Shown: positions 34,652 through 43,438 of the stretch, piece after piece | Layout of the letters: the number at the start of each line of letters is the position of its first letter | Numbering within the stretch: the stretch's first letter is position 1 | DNA from: Bacteroidota bacterium | GTDB lineage: Bacteria > Bacteroidota > Bacteroidia > Bacteroidales > UBA7960 | NCBI GenBank assembly: GCA_007694165.1 | Contig: RECE01000245.1 | Span: 19,592 to 83,591 of the forward strand | DNA: 64,000 nt | Direction: 5' to 3' | Made by a program: the position numbers and the translations under genes | Notes under the pieces: model-generated | Database searches by the model: none | The model's input: the letters and a program-made list of their open reading frames with translations, nothing else | Told to the model about the DNA's origin: nothing

Positions 34652-35872
34652 TTAAATATTCCTAATTGCGATATTCTCTCTGAAAACTCTCATAAAATTC
34701 CCAGACCAAACCTTCTCAATATCTTCTTCCGAATAGCCTCTTCTGAGCATTTCGACAGTCAGGTTATGCATTTCGCTTACATCATAGCAATCTTCAAGTT
34801 GTCCTCCACCATCAAAATCACTCCCAATTCCTACGTAGTCAATGCCAATGAGATTAACAATATGATCCAGGTGGTCTATGATATCTGCTACAGTGGGTAA
34901 TTCAGAGGGGAAATTCTGATCTATGGCATACCATTCAGTGCGGGCCATTTCCATCTCTTCATCCGACAGGTTCTGAAAATCATTGTATTTTCTGCGCAAT
35001 TCGGCACGTGCCGAATCTCTCGGAGGGTTAGCAGGCATTTGCTTTACATATAGAAAGCAAAGCTGAACCACACCGCCGTTTTCTGCCAGTGCAATAAGCA
35101 TGTCATCATCAAGATTCCGCGGGTCATCATGTATTGCACGCGCATTGGAGTGAGAGGCAATTACAGGGGCTTTGGCAACACTTAAAACATCGTGAAATGC
35201 CTGGTCGGAGATGTGACTTACATCCACCATCATCCCCAGTCTGTTCATTTCTTCAATGAGTTGGTAACCCATGTCCGAAAGCCCGCCGTGAACTGCTCCT
35301 TCAGGGTCGTTGGAGCTGTCACTGAAATGATTGTTTCGGGTATGCGAGAGGGTAATATACCGGGCTCCCAGATCATAAAACTTCTCCACAAGAGAAAGAT
35401 CTTCACCAATGGGGTAAGCATTTTCCAGTCCTAAATACACTGCACGTTTGCCTTCATCGCGGAGCTTGTATCCATCTTCGGGAGTAAGAGCAAGACCCGC
35501 CAGATGGTAGTTCTGTTCAATACTTTCATGAATAATCCCGAAAATAGTAACAGCACGCTCTCTTGCAATTTCCCAGGCTTCAGGAGAACTTTCCCCCTGT
35601 CCGAGAAATACAGCGAAAAAAGCTGCATCCAAACCCCCTTCTTCCATTCTGGGGAAATCCAGTTTCCCGCCACCCTTGTGGGGGTCGTTTCTTTTTCCCA
35701 GGTCAACACCTCTTCGACCCAGCATCAATGGAGTATCTGTATGACTGTCAAGGGTAAATATCCGCTGGTGTATTTCCCGGGCTTGTTGTTCAAGTTGTTG
35801 GTCATCGGCAGTGGCTGCATTAATGAGTAAGAATGCAGGTAATAGAAATACAAAAATCTTTTTAAAAATCAT
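34652..35872 (-). CDS. Membrane dipeptidase (peptidase M19), exported
   Basis: Zinc dipeptidase of 406 residues with an N-terminal signal peptide (LLPAFLLINAATA). The M19 TIM-barrel landmarks are all visible: first metal site HTD in LDSHTDTPLML (H44, D46), the bridging glutamate in YLGLENAYPIG, the histidine in DVSHISDQAF and ASHSNARAIHDDPRN, and the final GIGSDFDGGG. It cleaves dipeptides, including D-containing ones in some homologues. It is encoded 26 bases after the S9 oligopeptidase gene, suggesting stepwise breakdown of peptides outside the cytoplasm: long peptides cut by S9, dipeptides finished by this enzyme. Confidence 0.93.
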   Translation of the reverse strand: MIFKKIFVFLLPAFLLINAATADDQQLEQQAREIHQRIFTLDSHTDTPLMLGRRGVDLGKRNDPHKGGGKLDFPRMEEGGLDAAFFAVFLGQGESSPEAWEIARERAVTIFGIIHESIEQNYHLAGLALTPEDGYKLRDEGKRAVYLGLENAYPIGEDLSLVEKFYDLGARYITLSHTRNNHFSDSSNDPEGAVHGGLSDMGYQLIEEMNRLGMMVDVSHISDQAFHDVLSVAKAPVIASHSNARAIHDDPRNLDDDMLIALAENGGVVQLCFLYVKQMPANPPRDSARAELRRKYNDFQNLSDEEMEMARTEWYAIDQNFPSELPTVADIIDHLDHIVNLIGIDYVGIGSDFDGGGQLEDCYDVSEMHNLTVEMLRRGYSEEDIEKVWSGNFMRVFRENIAIRNI

Positions 35873-35898
35873 TATTACAGGTTTTATTATTGAATAAA

Positions 35899-38007
35899 TT
35901 ATTTGATCAAATCAAGCATAAATGCATATTGTAATGCTGTTTCCTTCAGGCGTTGAAATCTTCCTGATGCACCGCTGTGCCCGGCCTCCATATTGGTATA
36001 CAGATAGATCCGGCTGTCGCCTGTATTGTGCGTTCGAAGTTTTGCAGTCCACTTGGTAGGTTCCCAGTATTGCACCTGTGAATCATAGAGTCCGGATGTA
36101 ATCAGCATGTTGGGATAGGATTGCTTTTGTACCTGGTCGTAGGGTGAATATGACAACATGTAATGATAGTAGAGGGAATCGTTGGGGTTTCCCCACTCAT
36201 CATATTCAGAAGTTGTAAGGGGAATGGTTTCATCCAGCATGGTGGTAACCACATCCACAAACGGAACTCCGGCAATAATACCTTTGTAAAGTTCAGGACG
36301 CATATTGACAATGGCACCCATGAGCAACCCTCCTGCGCTTCCGCCTTGTGCAAACAGCATATCGGGTGAGGTGTAATTTTCCCGGATCAAAAACTCCGAA
36401 ACATCAATAAAATCATTGAATGTATTGATTTTTTGAAGAAGCTTTCCTTCTTCATACCAGACCCTTCCCATTTCCTGACCACCCCTGATGTGCGCCATGG
36501 CATACACAAAACCTCTGTCGAGCAGGCTGATAAGGTTTGAATTGAACCTGGGATCCGCACTACTACCATATGAGCCATAAGCATATTGGAGCAATGGGTT
36601 TTGGCCATCTTGTCTCACCCCCTTTTTATATACCAAAGTAACGGGAACCCGGGCGCCATCGCGGGCAGCAGCAAAAAGTCTTCTGGTTTCATATGCATTG
36701 GCATCAAAATCTCCCAATACCGCTTGTTGCCATATGGTGTTTTGCTCCCTTGTATTCATGTTGTAATCAATGATGGTAGCCGGTGTAGTAAGCGAGGTAT
36801 AACTGTACCTGAAGGTATCAGTGTCTGTTTCCAGGTTGATGTTGATGGCTGCCGTGTAGGCTTCTTCTTCAAATTCAAGATAGTGTTCGCTGTTATTTCG
36901 GGTATTGATTATCCGCATTTGCCTGAGGGCATTGCTGCGCTCCTGTAAAACAAGAAAGTCGTTGAATACTGAAAAGTTTTCCAGCAAAACATCATTGCGA
37001 TGGGGGATAACCTCTTTCCAGTTATTGATATTTGTGCGCGATGCCATTGTTTCCATCAGACGAAAGTTTTGAGCCTGATAATTGGTCAGGATGTAGAATT
37101 TGCCATTCAGATGTTCAACCGAGTAAATTAAATCTCGCCGCCTGGGCTGAAAAACCCTGAAATTGCCTGAAGGATTATCTGCTTCAAGTATGAGTGTTTC
37201 GGAGCTTAATGTTGTTGAAGCATTGATGGTAAGATACTTTCCATCAGTAGTTTTAGAAACACCCATGTAATAATAGGTATCGTCTTTCTCATAATAAACC
37301 TCAATGGGTCTTTTTTGCTGAATATTATATCGGAATACCCTTATATACCTCAGTGTAACCGGATCGATAGTAGTGAAGAAGAACGTTTTGTTATCAGCGG
37401 CCCATTCCACATCACCTGCAGCCAGTTCAACGGCAGTAGGGGTGACTTTTTGTGTTGCCAGGTCTTTGTAATAAATTGTATTCTGACGTCTGCCTAAAGT
37501 GTCTACAGTATAAGCAATCATGGTATTATCCGGACTGATGCTGAAGCTTCCCACCCTGAAATAACGATAACCTTCAGCCATTTCCGGCACATTGAGCAAT
37601 ATTTCTTCTTTTGCATCCATGCTGCTTTTTTTCCGGCAGTAAATGGGGTACTCTCCCCCTTCCTCATATCTTGTATAGTAATAATAACCGTTAAAGAAAT
37701 AAGGAGCACTGCTTTCATCCTGTTTCAATCTGCCAAGCATTTCATTGAACAATTCTTCCCGATGGTTTTCCACGTGGCTTAAGCTTTGCTTTAAGTAATT
37801 GTTTTCAGCTTCCAGGTAGGCAATTACTTCAGGATTTTCCGGGTCATTCATCCAATAGTAAAAATCAATGCGCGTATCACCGTGCATAATAAGTTGTTTT
37901 TCGTGTTGGGGGGCTATAGGAGCTTTTGCTTCTTCCTGGCCGGGTTGTCCGCATGCTAAAAGTAAAAATGCAGGCAGGATCCAAATGATTGATTTTTTAA
38001 ACATCAT
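35899..38007 (-). CDS. ptrB: Prolyl oligopeptidase family S9A (oligopeptidase B-like), exported lipoprotein
   Basis: Serine peptidase of 702 residues. The N-terminus is a lipoprotein signal (FLLLACG), so it is envelope-anchored, unlike cytosolic E. coli PtrB. Residues about 50-420 form the seven-bladed propeller; the alpha/beta hydrolase domain follows with the nucleophile in QGGSAGGLLMG (Ser near 556), the aspartate in GLYDSQVQYWEP and the histidine in EAGHSG. An APIAPQHEKQLIMHGDTRIDFYYWM start is typical of oligopeptidase B, which prefers basic residues. First gene of a three-gene peptidase/lipoprotein unit. Substrate preference is inferred from the subfamily. Confidence 0.91.
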   Translation of the reverse strand: MMFKKSIIWILPAFLLLACGQPGQEEAKAPIAPQHEKQLIMHGDTRIDFYYWMNDPENPEVIAYLEAENNYLKQSLSHVENHREELFNEMLGRLKQDESSAPYFFNGYYYYTRYEEGGEYPIYCRKKSSMDAKEEILLNVPEMAEGYRYFRVGSFSISPDNTMIAYTVDTLGRRQNTIYYKDLATQKVTPTAVELAAGDVEWAADNKTFFFTTIDPVTLRYIRVFRYNIQQKRPIEVYYEKDDTYYYMGVSKTTDGKYLTINASTTLSSETLILEADNPSGNFRVFQPRRRDLIYSVEHLNGKFYILTNYQAQNFRLMETMASRTNINNWKEVIPHRNDVLLENFSVFNDFLVLQERSNALRQMRIINTRNNSEHYLEFEEEAYTAAININLETDTDTFRYSYTSLTTPATIIDYNMNTREQNTIWQQAVLGDFDANAYETRRLFAAARDGARVPVTLVYKKGVRQDGQNPLLQYAYGSYGSSADPRFNSNLISLLDRGFVYAMAHIRGGQEMGRVWYEEGKLLQKINTFNDFIDVSEFLIRENYTSPDMLFAQGGSAGGLLMGAIVNMRPELYKGIIAGVPFVDVVTTMLDETIPLTTSEYDEWGNPNDSLYYHYMLSYSPYDQVQKQSYPNMLITSGLYDSQVQYWEPTKWTAKLRTHNTGDSRIYLYTNMEAGHSGASGRFQRLKETALQYAFMLDLIK

Positions 38008-38269
38008 GGTTAGTGGTAAAAATGAATGATTGCTTGTTTAGTGTTTAAGATGACTTTTTGACTTGGAATGCATGTAACTGTAATGCAGTAACATGCGATT
38101 TGTTTATTTTATTGGAAATGATTCTAATACACAAACATATGGTTAAATCAGTAAATAATTTGCAATTTTACTCATTTAAACCCTTAACCCGGATTTTTTA
38201 ATCAAAAAATTGTTTTATTTTTAGAAAATGATAAAAAACTCAATTCACATATATTAAAAGGGGGAGTCC

Positions 38270-41200
38270 ATGTTGACCGAAAAAGTAGTGAAGGAGCATC
38301 AGAGCCGGCTTAATAGCCTGTTAAACAAACATTTTACACCTCTCTCAGCAGAGTCCTATTACAAACTCAGCCAGTATACAGAACAATACCTGGCAGAGGC
38401 GGATAAGTTTTTCCTGAAAATCAGCAAGTCCGGTGAAAAGCAGGATATAATAAGAAACCTGCACGAACATATCCTTTTCAGGAAAAGCATCCTTGTTCAG
38501 CTCAATAGTTGGATCAATCAAAAACAAATGTCAGAGTGGGATACAATTTATCCAGGCTACAGGTCTGATCTGGATGAGTTCCTGGCTACACAGCCACTTT
38601 ACTGGTATCAATATCAAAATAAGGAAAGATTTATTTCACAGCAGAATGACTCATTGCGGGTCAGGGTTTTTAAGTTCTTAAAAAGAGTGGGGTATGGGAT
38701 ATGGGTTGCACCAGTGAAAATGGCAAACTATATGCTGAGGTTAAGGAAAAAACCGGAGAGAGATTACCCTCTCTGGAAACAGAAAATTCCGGTGGAAAAA
38801 CTAACACGCTGGTATTATGAAAATGAGTTTGTCAGGAGTTTTGCCGAATTAAAAAGTGAAAATCTGAAAGAAACGGCTCTGCTGGCCAATGAAATCTGGA
38901 AAAGGGATCATCAGTTGTTTTCCCTGTTCAATGCCTATGCTTCTGAAGATTATGATAAGGCAGCTTTACTGGAAAGCTGGAAGGATGAAATAAGACCTGC
39001 AATTATTGCTACCAAAGCCCAGGCTGAGAAAGCTGCCGGGAAGTGTGACGAGAAGATGAACCGTATTTTTGAAATATTGGATCAGCTTTTTGCCGGGCAA
39101 ATGGAAATTGCAGGCACACTTGAATTTAAGCGTTTTGCCCACAGAAAAGGAAGAAGGAAGTCTCAGCTCAAAAAGCTGAAGAAAAAATGTATACACAGAG
39201 AAAACCGGCGTTACAATACGATTTATGCCCTGGTAGACGACTGGAAGTTTAACCAGGAAATATATATCCTGAAAGGAAATGCATTGAAAAGCTTCCTGAT
39301 GTTTAAAAACCGGCTTGTATCGAGGGCCGGCATTGTAGAAAGCGCATTGGAGAAAATACCTGTAGTGCTTACCGATACCCTGAACGAAATTGAAGAAGTC
39401 GATTATGAAAGTTTTCGTAAAAATCTTCAGCAATTGAAATACAGCACCTCCAAAACCTTAAATGGCCAGCTCATCCCTGAAGTTTCCGATTTAATGCTTG
39501 AGCAAGGGTTTCCCCTGGTGGTAGATGAAATTGAACAGGCACTTCACAGCGAGCTACAGTTGATGACCCGTAAAAGGATTCTTATTGATGGATTTGATGC
39601 CTCAAAAGAGTACAGCGATGGCTCCATGCAATCGATAATTCCGCTTGAGCTGATTGAGTTTGAAATGATGGCAGAGGTAAAAAAGACGCTTTTGCAGTCT
39701 AAATCAAAAACCATAGAACAACTTGAAAGAATTAAAACCGAATTAGAAAACCTGGGTCGAATGGTGGTTTTTAACCTCGACTCTGCCATTGCCATGCTTG
39801 ATGAGCAGGGGGAGGCAGGTTTAAAGGACAGCTTTATTGATTCGAAAGCCGCCATGGAAAGGGCCAAACAGAATTATGGCAATTTAAAAACGCTGTTTGA
39901 TACCTACATTTTTGAACTCCAGCAAACTATCCATGACAGCCTGGTTACGTTCTCCTCCCGGCTAACCGATTTAACAGACAACAGCAGGGTTGCAGATATT
40001 CGTTACCGCATAGCCCGTGCAAAAGCCATTAAGAAAAGTGAACAAATTGGGTTGTATCTGAAGACCGGGTTGCGCAATAACTTGCATAAAACAACCCTGT
40101 ATTACAGGCTATCGCGCAAGAAAATTGACAGTGGCATAGACCTTATAAAAGGGCAGCTGGGTATACAATCTATTTCCGGTGATATTACTTCTGAGATAAG
40201 TGAGTATCTGTTAACTGGAGATACGATTGTGCAAAAACTGCCTTTTGTATACAGACGCCTGTTTGTAAACGAACCTCTTAAGGATGCCACTTTTTATATG
40301 AAAAGGCAAAATGAGTCAGGCATGCTTGAGAAAGCCTGGGAAAGGTGGAAACAGGGAGTGTTTACTCCAGCTCTGATCTATGGAGAAAAGGGTAGTGGCA
40401 TCAGCTCCTTTGTAAACATGTTTGTGAAAGAGAAAATCCGGCAAAGTCCACCTGTATTCTCTGTTGTGCCTGCCAAACGGGTTAATACAGAAGAAGATTT
40501 GCTGGCGTTGCTGGGTTTGAGTTTTCGTGCTGAAGCGTTTTTAAAGTTGCACGATTTGTATGACTATGTTGAAAAACAGGCACCATTTGTGGTTTATGCA
40601 GATAAGCTTCATATGATGTATCTCCGATTGCCCGGTGGGTTTACCATCTTAAAAAGGTTCTTTGAAATCATCAGCAATACCAGTCGCAAAATATTCTGGA
40701 TTTGCACCTGTGGCCTTTATTCATCTCAATACCTGCATAAAGCCATAGGGCTGTATGACTACTTCCCGGTTTTGATTCCCATGAGAAAACTCAACAGCGA
40801 AGAGGTTCGTAATGTGATCATGATGAGGCATAAAACCAGTGGGTATGATCTGTATTTTAAGCCATCACCTGAAGATTTGAAAGAAAGGATGTATGTGAAA
40901 AAAGATGACAGCGCAAAGCAGGAATATTTAAAAACCAAGTATTTCAATGCACTCAACAGGCATACACAATCCAATATAGCTTTTGCACTGCAATTGTGGC
41001 TTCGCAGTGCAGAAAAAGCGGAAGACAACCGTATCCATCTCAACTCGCTTGATATGCTTGACTTCAGTTTTGTTTTCAACCTGCCGGCTGAGGTTATTTT
41101 TGGTTTGCACGCTTTGATCCTGCACGAACGCCTGGATTTATTCCAGCTTTCACAGGTTTTGAATATCAGCAAAAGACAGGCTGTTCTGTTGCTTATGCGC

Positions 41201-41305
41201 CTGGCAGACAGAGGTATTGTATCAGAAGAAAAAGGGCTGTATGGTATACACCCCTTACTTTACAGGCAAACGATTATGCTATTGAATGACAGAAACCTGA
41301 TTTGA
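38270..41305 (+). CDS. Large coiled-coil protein with P-loop-deficient AAA/STAND-like domain and winged helix
   Basis: Protein of 1011 residues without signal peptide or clear TM helix; family not recognised. Residues 1-650 are almost entirely helical and rich in charge, with an amphipathic segment (GYGIWVAPVKMANYML) and a strongly basic stretch (HRKGRRKSQLKKLKKKC). From about 690 comes an NTPase-like domain: PALIYGEKGSGISSF (G705 to S713) has Walker A spacing, but the essential Lys is Ile711, and the Walker B region (PFVVYADKLHMMYL) lacks the acidic pair. A winged helix follows at about 950-1000 (FQLSQVLNISKRQAVLLLMR). A good RBS (GGGGAG) precedes the ATG. An MscS channel gene follows on the same strand. 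Perhaps a peripheral membrane regulator or scaffold; function unknown. Confidence 0.75.
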   Translation: MLTEKVVKEHQSRLNSLLNKHFTPLSAESYYKLSQYTEQYLAEADKFFLKISKSGEKQDIIRNLHEHILFRKSILVQLNSWINQKQMSEWDTIYPGYRSDLDEFLATQPLYWYQYQNKERFISQQNDSLRVRVFKFLKRVGYGIWVAPVKMANYMLRLRKKPERDYPLWKQKIPVEKLTRWYYENEFVRSFAELKSENLKETALLANEIWKRDHQLFSLFNAYASEDYDKAALLESWKDEIRPAIIATKAQAEKAAGKCDEKMNRIFEILDQLFAGQMEIAGTLEFKRFAHRKGRRKSQLKKLKKKCIHRENRRYNTIYALVDDWKFNQEIYILKGNALKSFLMFKNRLVSRAGIVESALEKIPVVLTDTLNEIEEVDYESFRKNLQQLKYSTSKTLNGQLIPEVSDLMLEQGFPLVVDEIEQALHSELQLMTRKRILIDGFDASKEYSDGSMQSIIPLELIEFEMMAEVKKTLLQSKSKTIEQLERIKTELENLGRMVVFNLDSAIAMLDEQGEAGLKDSFIDSKAAMERAKQNYGNLKTLFDTYIFELQQTIHDSLVTFSSRLTDLTDNSRVADIRYRIARAKAIKKSEQIGLYLKTGLRNNLHKTTLYYRLSRKKIDSGIDLIKGQLGIQSISGDITSEISEYLLTGDTIVQKLPFVYRRLFVNEPLKDATFYMKRQNESGMLEKAWERWKQGVFTPALIYGEKGSGISSFVNMFVKEKIRQSPPVFSVVPAKRVNTEEDLLALLGLSFRAEAFLKLHDLYDYVEKQAPFVVYADKLHMMYLRLPGGFTILKRFFEIISNTSRKIFWICTCGLYSSQYLHKAIGLYDYFPVLIPMRKLNSEEVRNVIMMRHKTSGYDLYFKPSPEDLKERMYVKKDDSAKQEYLKTKYFNALNRHTQSNIAFALQLWLRSAEKAEDNRIHLNSLDMLDFSFVFNLPAEVIFGLHALILHERLDLFQLSQVLNISKRQAVLLLMRLADRGIVSEEKGLYGIHPLLYRQTIMLLNDRNLI

Positions 41306-41415
41306 AGACAACCAAAATGCATTCATTAACAAACCGGCTAACCTGGTTTTATGCTGCGGGGGAGGATTGCTTTTGATGAGAGGAAAATTGAAGATTCATA
41401 CTTACTAAGATACAG

Positions 41416-42516
41416 ATGATTATGGCAAAGAATATTGTATATAAAATGAGTGCAACAGCAGTTATTTTGATTTTTCTGCTTGGCTTTTTGCCTTCACTTT
41501 TCGCGTTGCAACCCGGTAGCGAACCGGATACGATGCCAGGTATAGTCTTTTCAGAAGAAAACAGGCAGAGTGAAGTTAGCGTAGATCAAGAGACAGAACT
41601 ACCCCTTGAAACCCGTGAAGTTGCTACAGGCAATGAGACAAAAGAGATGCAAGAACCAGTTTCACCCGTTGCCGCACCCGCGAAAGAGCCTGCTGAACCT
41701 GCAGGGGAAGTAAGCAGGCTCAGAGAGGAATTGACACAGGCTCCTGACGTACGAAATCTGATTTCAATCGGTAAAATTTTCTGGGCTACAATTTTCATCC
41801 TGATAGGGTATTTCATTTTCAAAGCTCTAACGGGTTTGTTGTCTGTCATTTCTGAACGGAATGCGCGTTATAAGGCTGGCATTAGAAGAATTTTGCCCAT
41901 AGTAAAAATCGCAGGATGGGCATTCATATTTTATATCATCATAAATGGAATATTTCAGCCACCTCCGGAAACGATATTTGCCTTTTTTGCATCGGTGGGT
42001 GTTGCCATTGGCTTTGCATCGCAGGATTTGCTGAAAAACATTTTTGGAGGGTTGATGATTTTGTTTGACAAACCTTTCCAGATTGGGGATAAAATTGAAT
42101 CGGGCAAATATTATGGAGAAGTGAAGGAAGTAGGTTTGCGCTCCACGCGGGTTGTGACTCCTGATGACAGTATCGTTACCATTCCCAACTCTGAAATGAT
42201 GAATCAGTCCATCTCCAATGCCAATTCAAGTGAAAACAATTGCCAGGTAGTGGCTGAATTTTTTCTCCCGGTAACCACCGATACAAGGCGTGTAAGGCAG
42301 ATTGCAACAGAGGCCGCGCAGGTTTCACGCTATGTGTACCTTAAAAAGCCCATATTTGTTGAATATACCAACGTGCTGGTTCCCAAAGGGTCTTTCCTTA
42401 AGATGCGCCTGAAAGCTTATGTGATGGATGTAAGGTACGAGTTCCCTTTTCAGAGTGAAATGACGGAAATTGTGTTGCACGAGCTCAAAAAAGAAGGATT
42501 CCTTGAGGGGCTTTAG
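41416..42516 (+). CDS. MscS-family mechanosensitive channel
   Basis: Inner-membrane channel of 366 residues that should open under membrane tension to release solutes. An N-terminal hydrophobic segment (8-32) is followed by an 85-residue Glu/Pro-rich periplasmic linker, then helices about 122-143 and 160-182, and the pore helix about 190-215 (FASVGVAIGFASQDLLKNIF) with glycine/alanine packing typical of MscS TM3. The beta domain starts DKPFQIGDKIE and carries TIPNSEMMNQSISN; the C-terminal alpha/beta domain completes the cage. The acidic linker is unusual for a minimal MscS. It lies 110 bases after the P-loop-deficient protein gene and overlaps the convergent methyltransferase gene by 4 bases. 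Confidence 0.92.
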   Translation: MIMAKNIVYKMSATAVILIFLLGFLPSLFALQPGSEPDTMPGIVFSEENRQSEVSVDQETELPLETREVATGNETKEMQEPVSPVAAPAKEPAEPAGEVSRLREELTQAPDVRNLISIGKIFWATIFILIGYFIFKALTGLLSVISERNARYKAGIRRILPIVKIAGWAFIFYIIINGIFQPPPETIFAFFASVGVAIGFASQDLLKNIFGGLMILFDKPFQIGDKIESGKYYGEVKEVGLRSTRVVTPDDSIVTIPNSEMMNQSISNANSSENNCQVVAEFFLPVTTDTRRVRQIATEAAQVSRYVYLKKPIFVEYTNVLVPKGSFLKMRLKAYVMDVRYEFPFQSEMTEIVLHELKKEGFLEGL

Positions 42517-43343
42517 ACTTTTTCGAAAACAAGTATATCCTGAAAATCAATATCCTTGTTTTTCTCCAATCCTTGCCAGTAACCCGGCACAAACTTCTTA
42601 ATCCTCAGTTTGTTGTCATGCGCCAGTTCCTTTTCAATGTAATCATATTTAAATGCTACATTCGCTGATTTAACCCTGGGATCCATCAATTTATAATATC
42701 CGTGATCTACCGGAAATCCGAAAGAGGGTTTAATGGGGGTAGAGGGGAGCTGATAGTCAAAGACAAAAAATGTAGCTAAGCATTTGCCTGATGGTTTGAG
42801 TACCCTGCTGATTTCCTTCATATAGTTTTTGGTTTCGGAAGGTACCATATGGGTGAAAACAGATGTGAGAAATACGAAATCAAATTCTTCATTATTATAA
42901 GGAAATTTAAGCTCTGCAGCTTCATCGCCTTCAGAAGAATAGAGATCATTTTTCAGGGCAATCAGTTTGAAATTAAAGTTGGGATGGTGGGTCGAAATGT
43001 TTTTCTGACACCATTTAACACCGGTGTTTACAATGTCAAACCCTTCATAACTTCCTTCTTCGGAGAGAAAAGTGGTAAGAGGCAAGGCCATTCTTCCTAT
43101 TCCACTGCCTACATCCAGCACGCGATGATGAGGCTTTAGCTCACCGTATTGGCGAAAAAATTCAAGAAATAGCTTTCCTGCGTTAATAAAATCACCTGCA
43201 CCGGTAAAAATCATTCCTCTGGGGGGGATGTTGTTATTCCTTTTGCCTGTGAGTGAATCCCAGATATCATAAGGCAAAAATGCCAGGCGCCTAACCATAA
43301 GACGTTGTGAGGGGCTAAACAAATAGTATAGTTTTCTTAACAT
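42513..43343 (-). CDS. Class I SAM-dependent methyltransferase
   Basis: Cytoplasmic methyltransferase of 276 residues. The Rossmann-fold motifs are clear: motif I VLDVGSGIGRMALPL, acidic end of strand 2 in YEGFDIVNTGV, motif II FDFVFLTSVFTHM, and VLKPSGKCLATFFVFD for motif III. An N-terminal 50-residue extension precedes the domain (MLRKLYYLFSPSQRLMVRR). The acceptor substrate cannot be predicted. It is convergent with the MscS gene, overlapping by 4 bases. The upstream deiminase gene on the same strand is separated by its own terminator. Confidence 0.85.
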   Translation of the reverse strand: MLRKLYYLFSPSQRLMVRRLAFLPYDIWDSLTGKRNNNIPPRGMIFTGAGDFINAGKLFLEFFRQYGELKPHHRVLDVGSGIGRMALPLTTFLSEEGSYEGFDIVNTGVKWCQKNISTHHPNFNFKLIALKNDLYSSEGDEAAELKFPYNNEEFDFVFLTSVFTHMVPSETKNYMKEISRVLKPSGKCLATFFVFDYQLPSTPIKPSFGFPVDHGYYKLMDPRVKSANVAFKYDYIEKELAHDNKLRIKKFVPGYWQGLEKNKDIDFQDILVFEKV

Positions 43344-43380
43344 TTTGCAAAATTAGAAAGTTTGGCGATACATACGAAAA

Positions 43381-43414
43381 AAACACCGGAAAACTACTAA
43401 GGCCTCCGGTGTTT
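43381..43414 (-). terminator. Terminator after the deiminase gene
   Basis: Perfect 10-bp stem AAACACCGGA / TCCGGTGTTT with a 14-base loop, 24 bases past the stop of the minus-strand deiminase gene. On the minus strand it is followed by a T-rich tract (TTTTTTTCGT). Confidence 0.75.
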
Positions 43415-43438
43415 AATAGTATGCTGATATTTCTGAAA

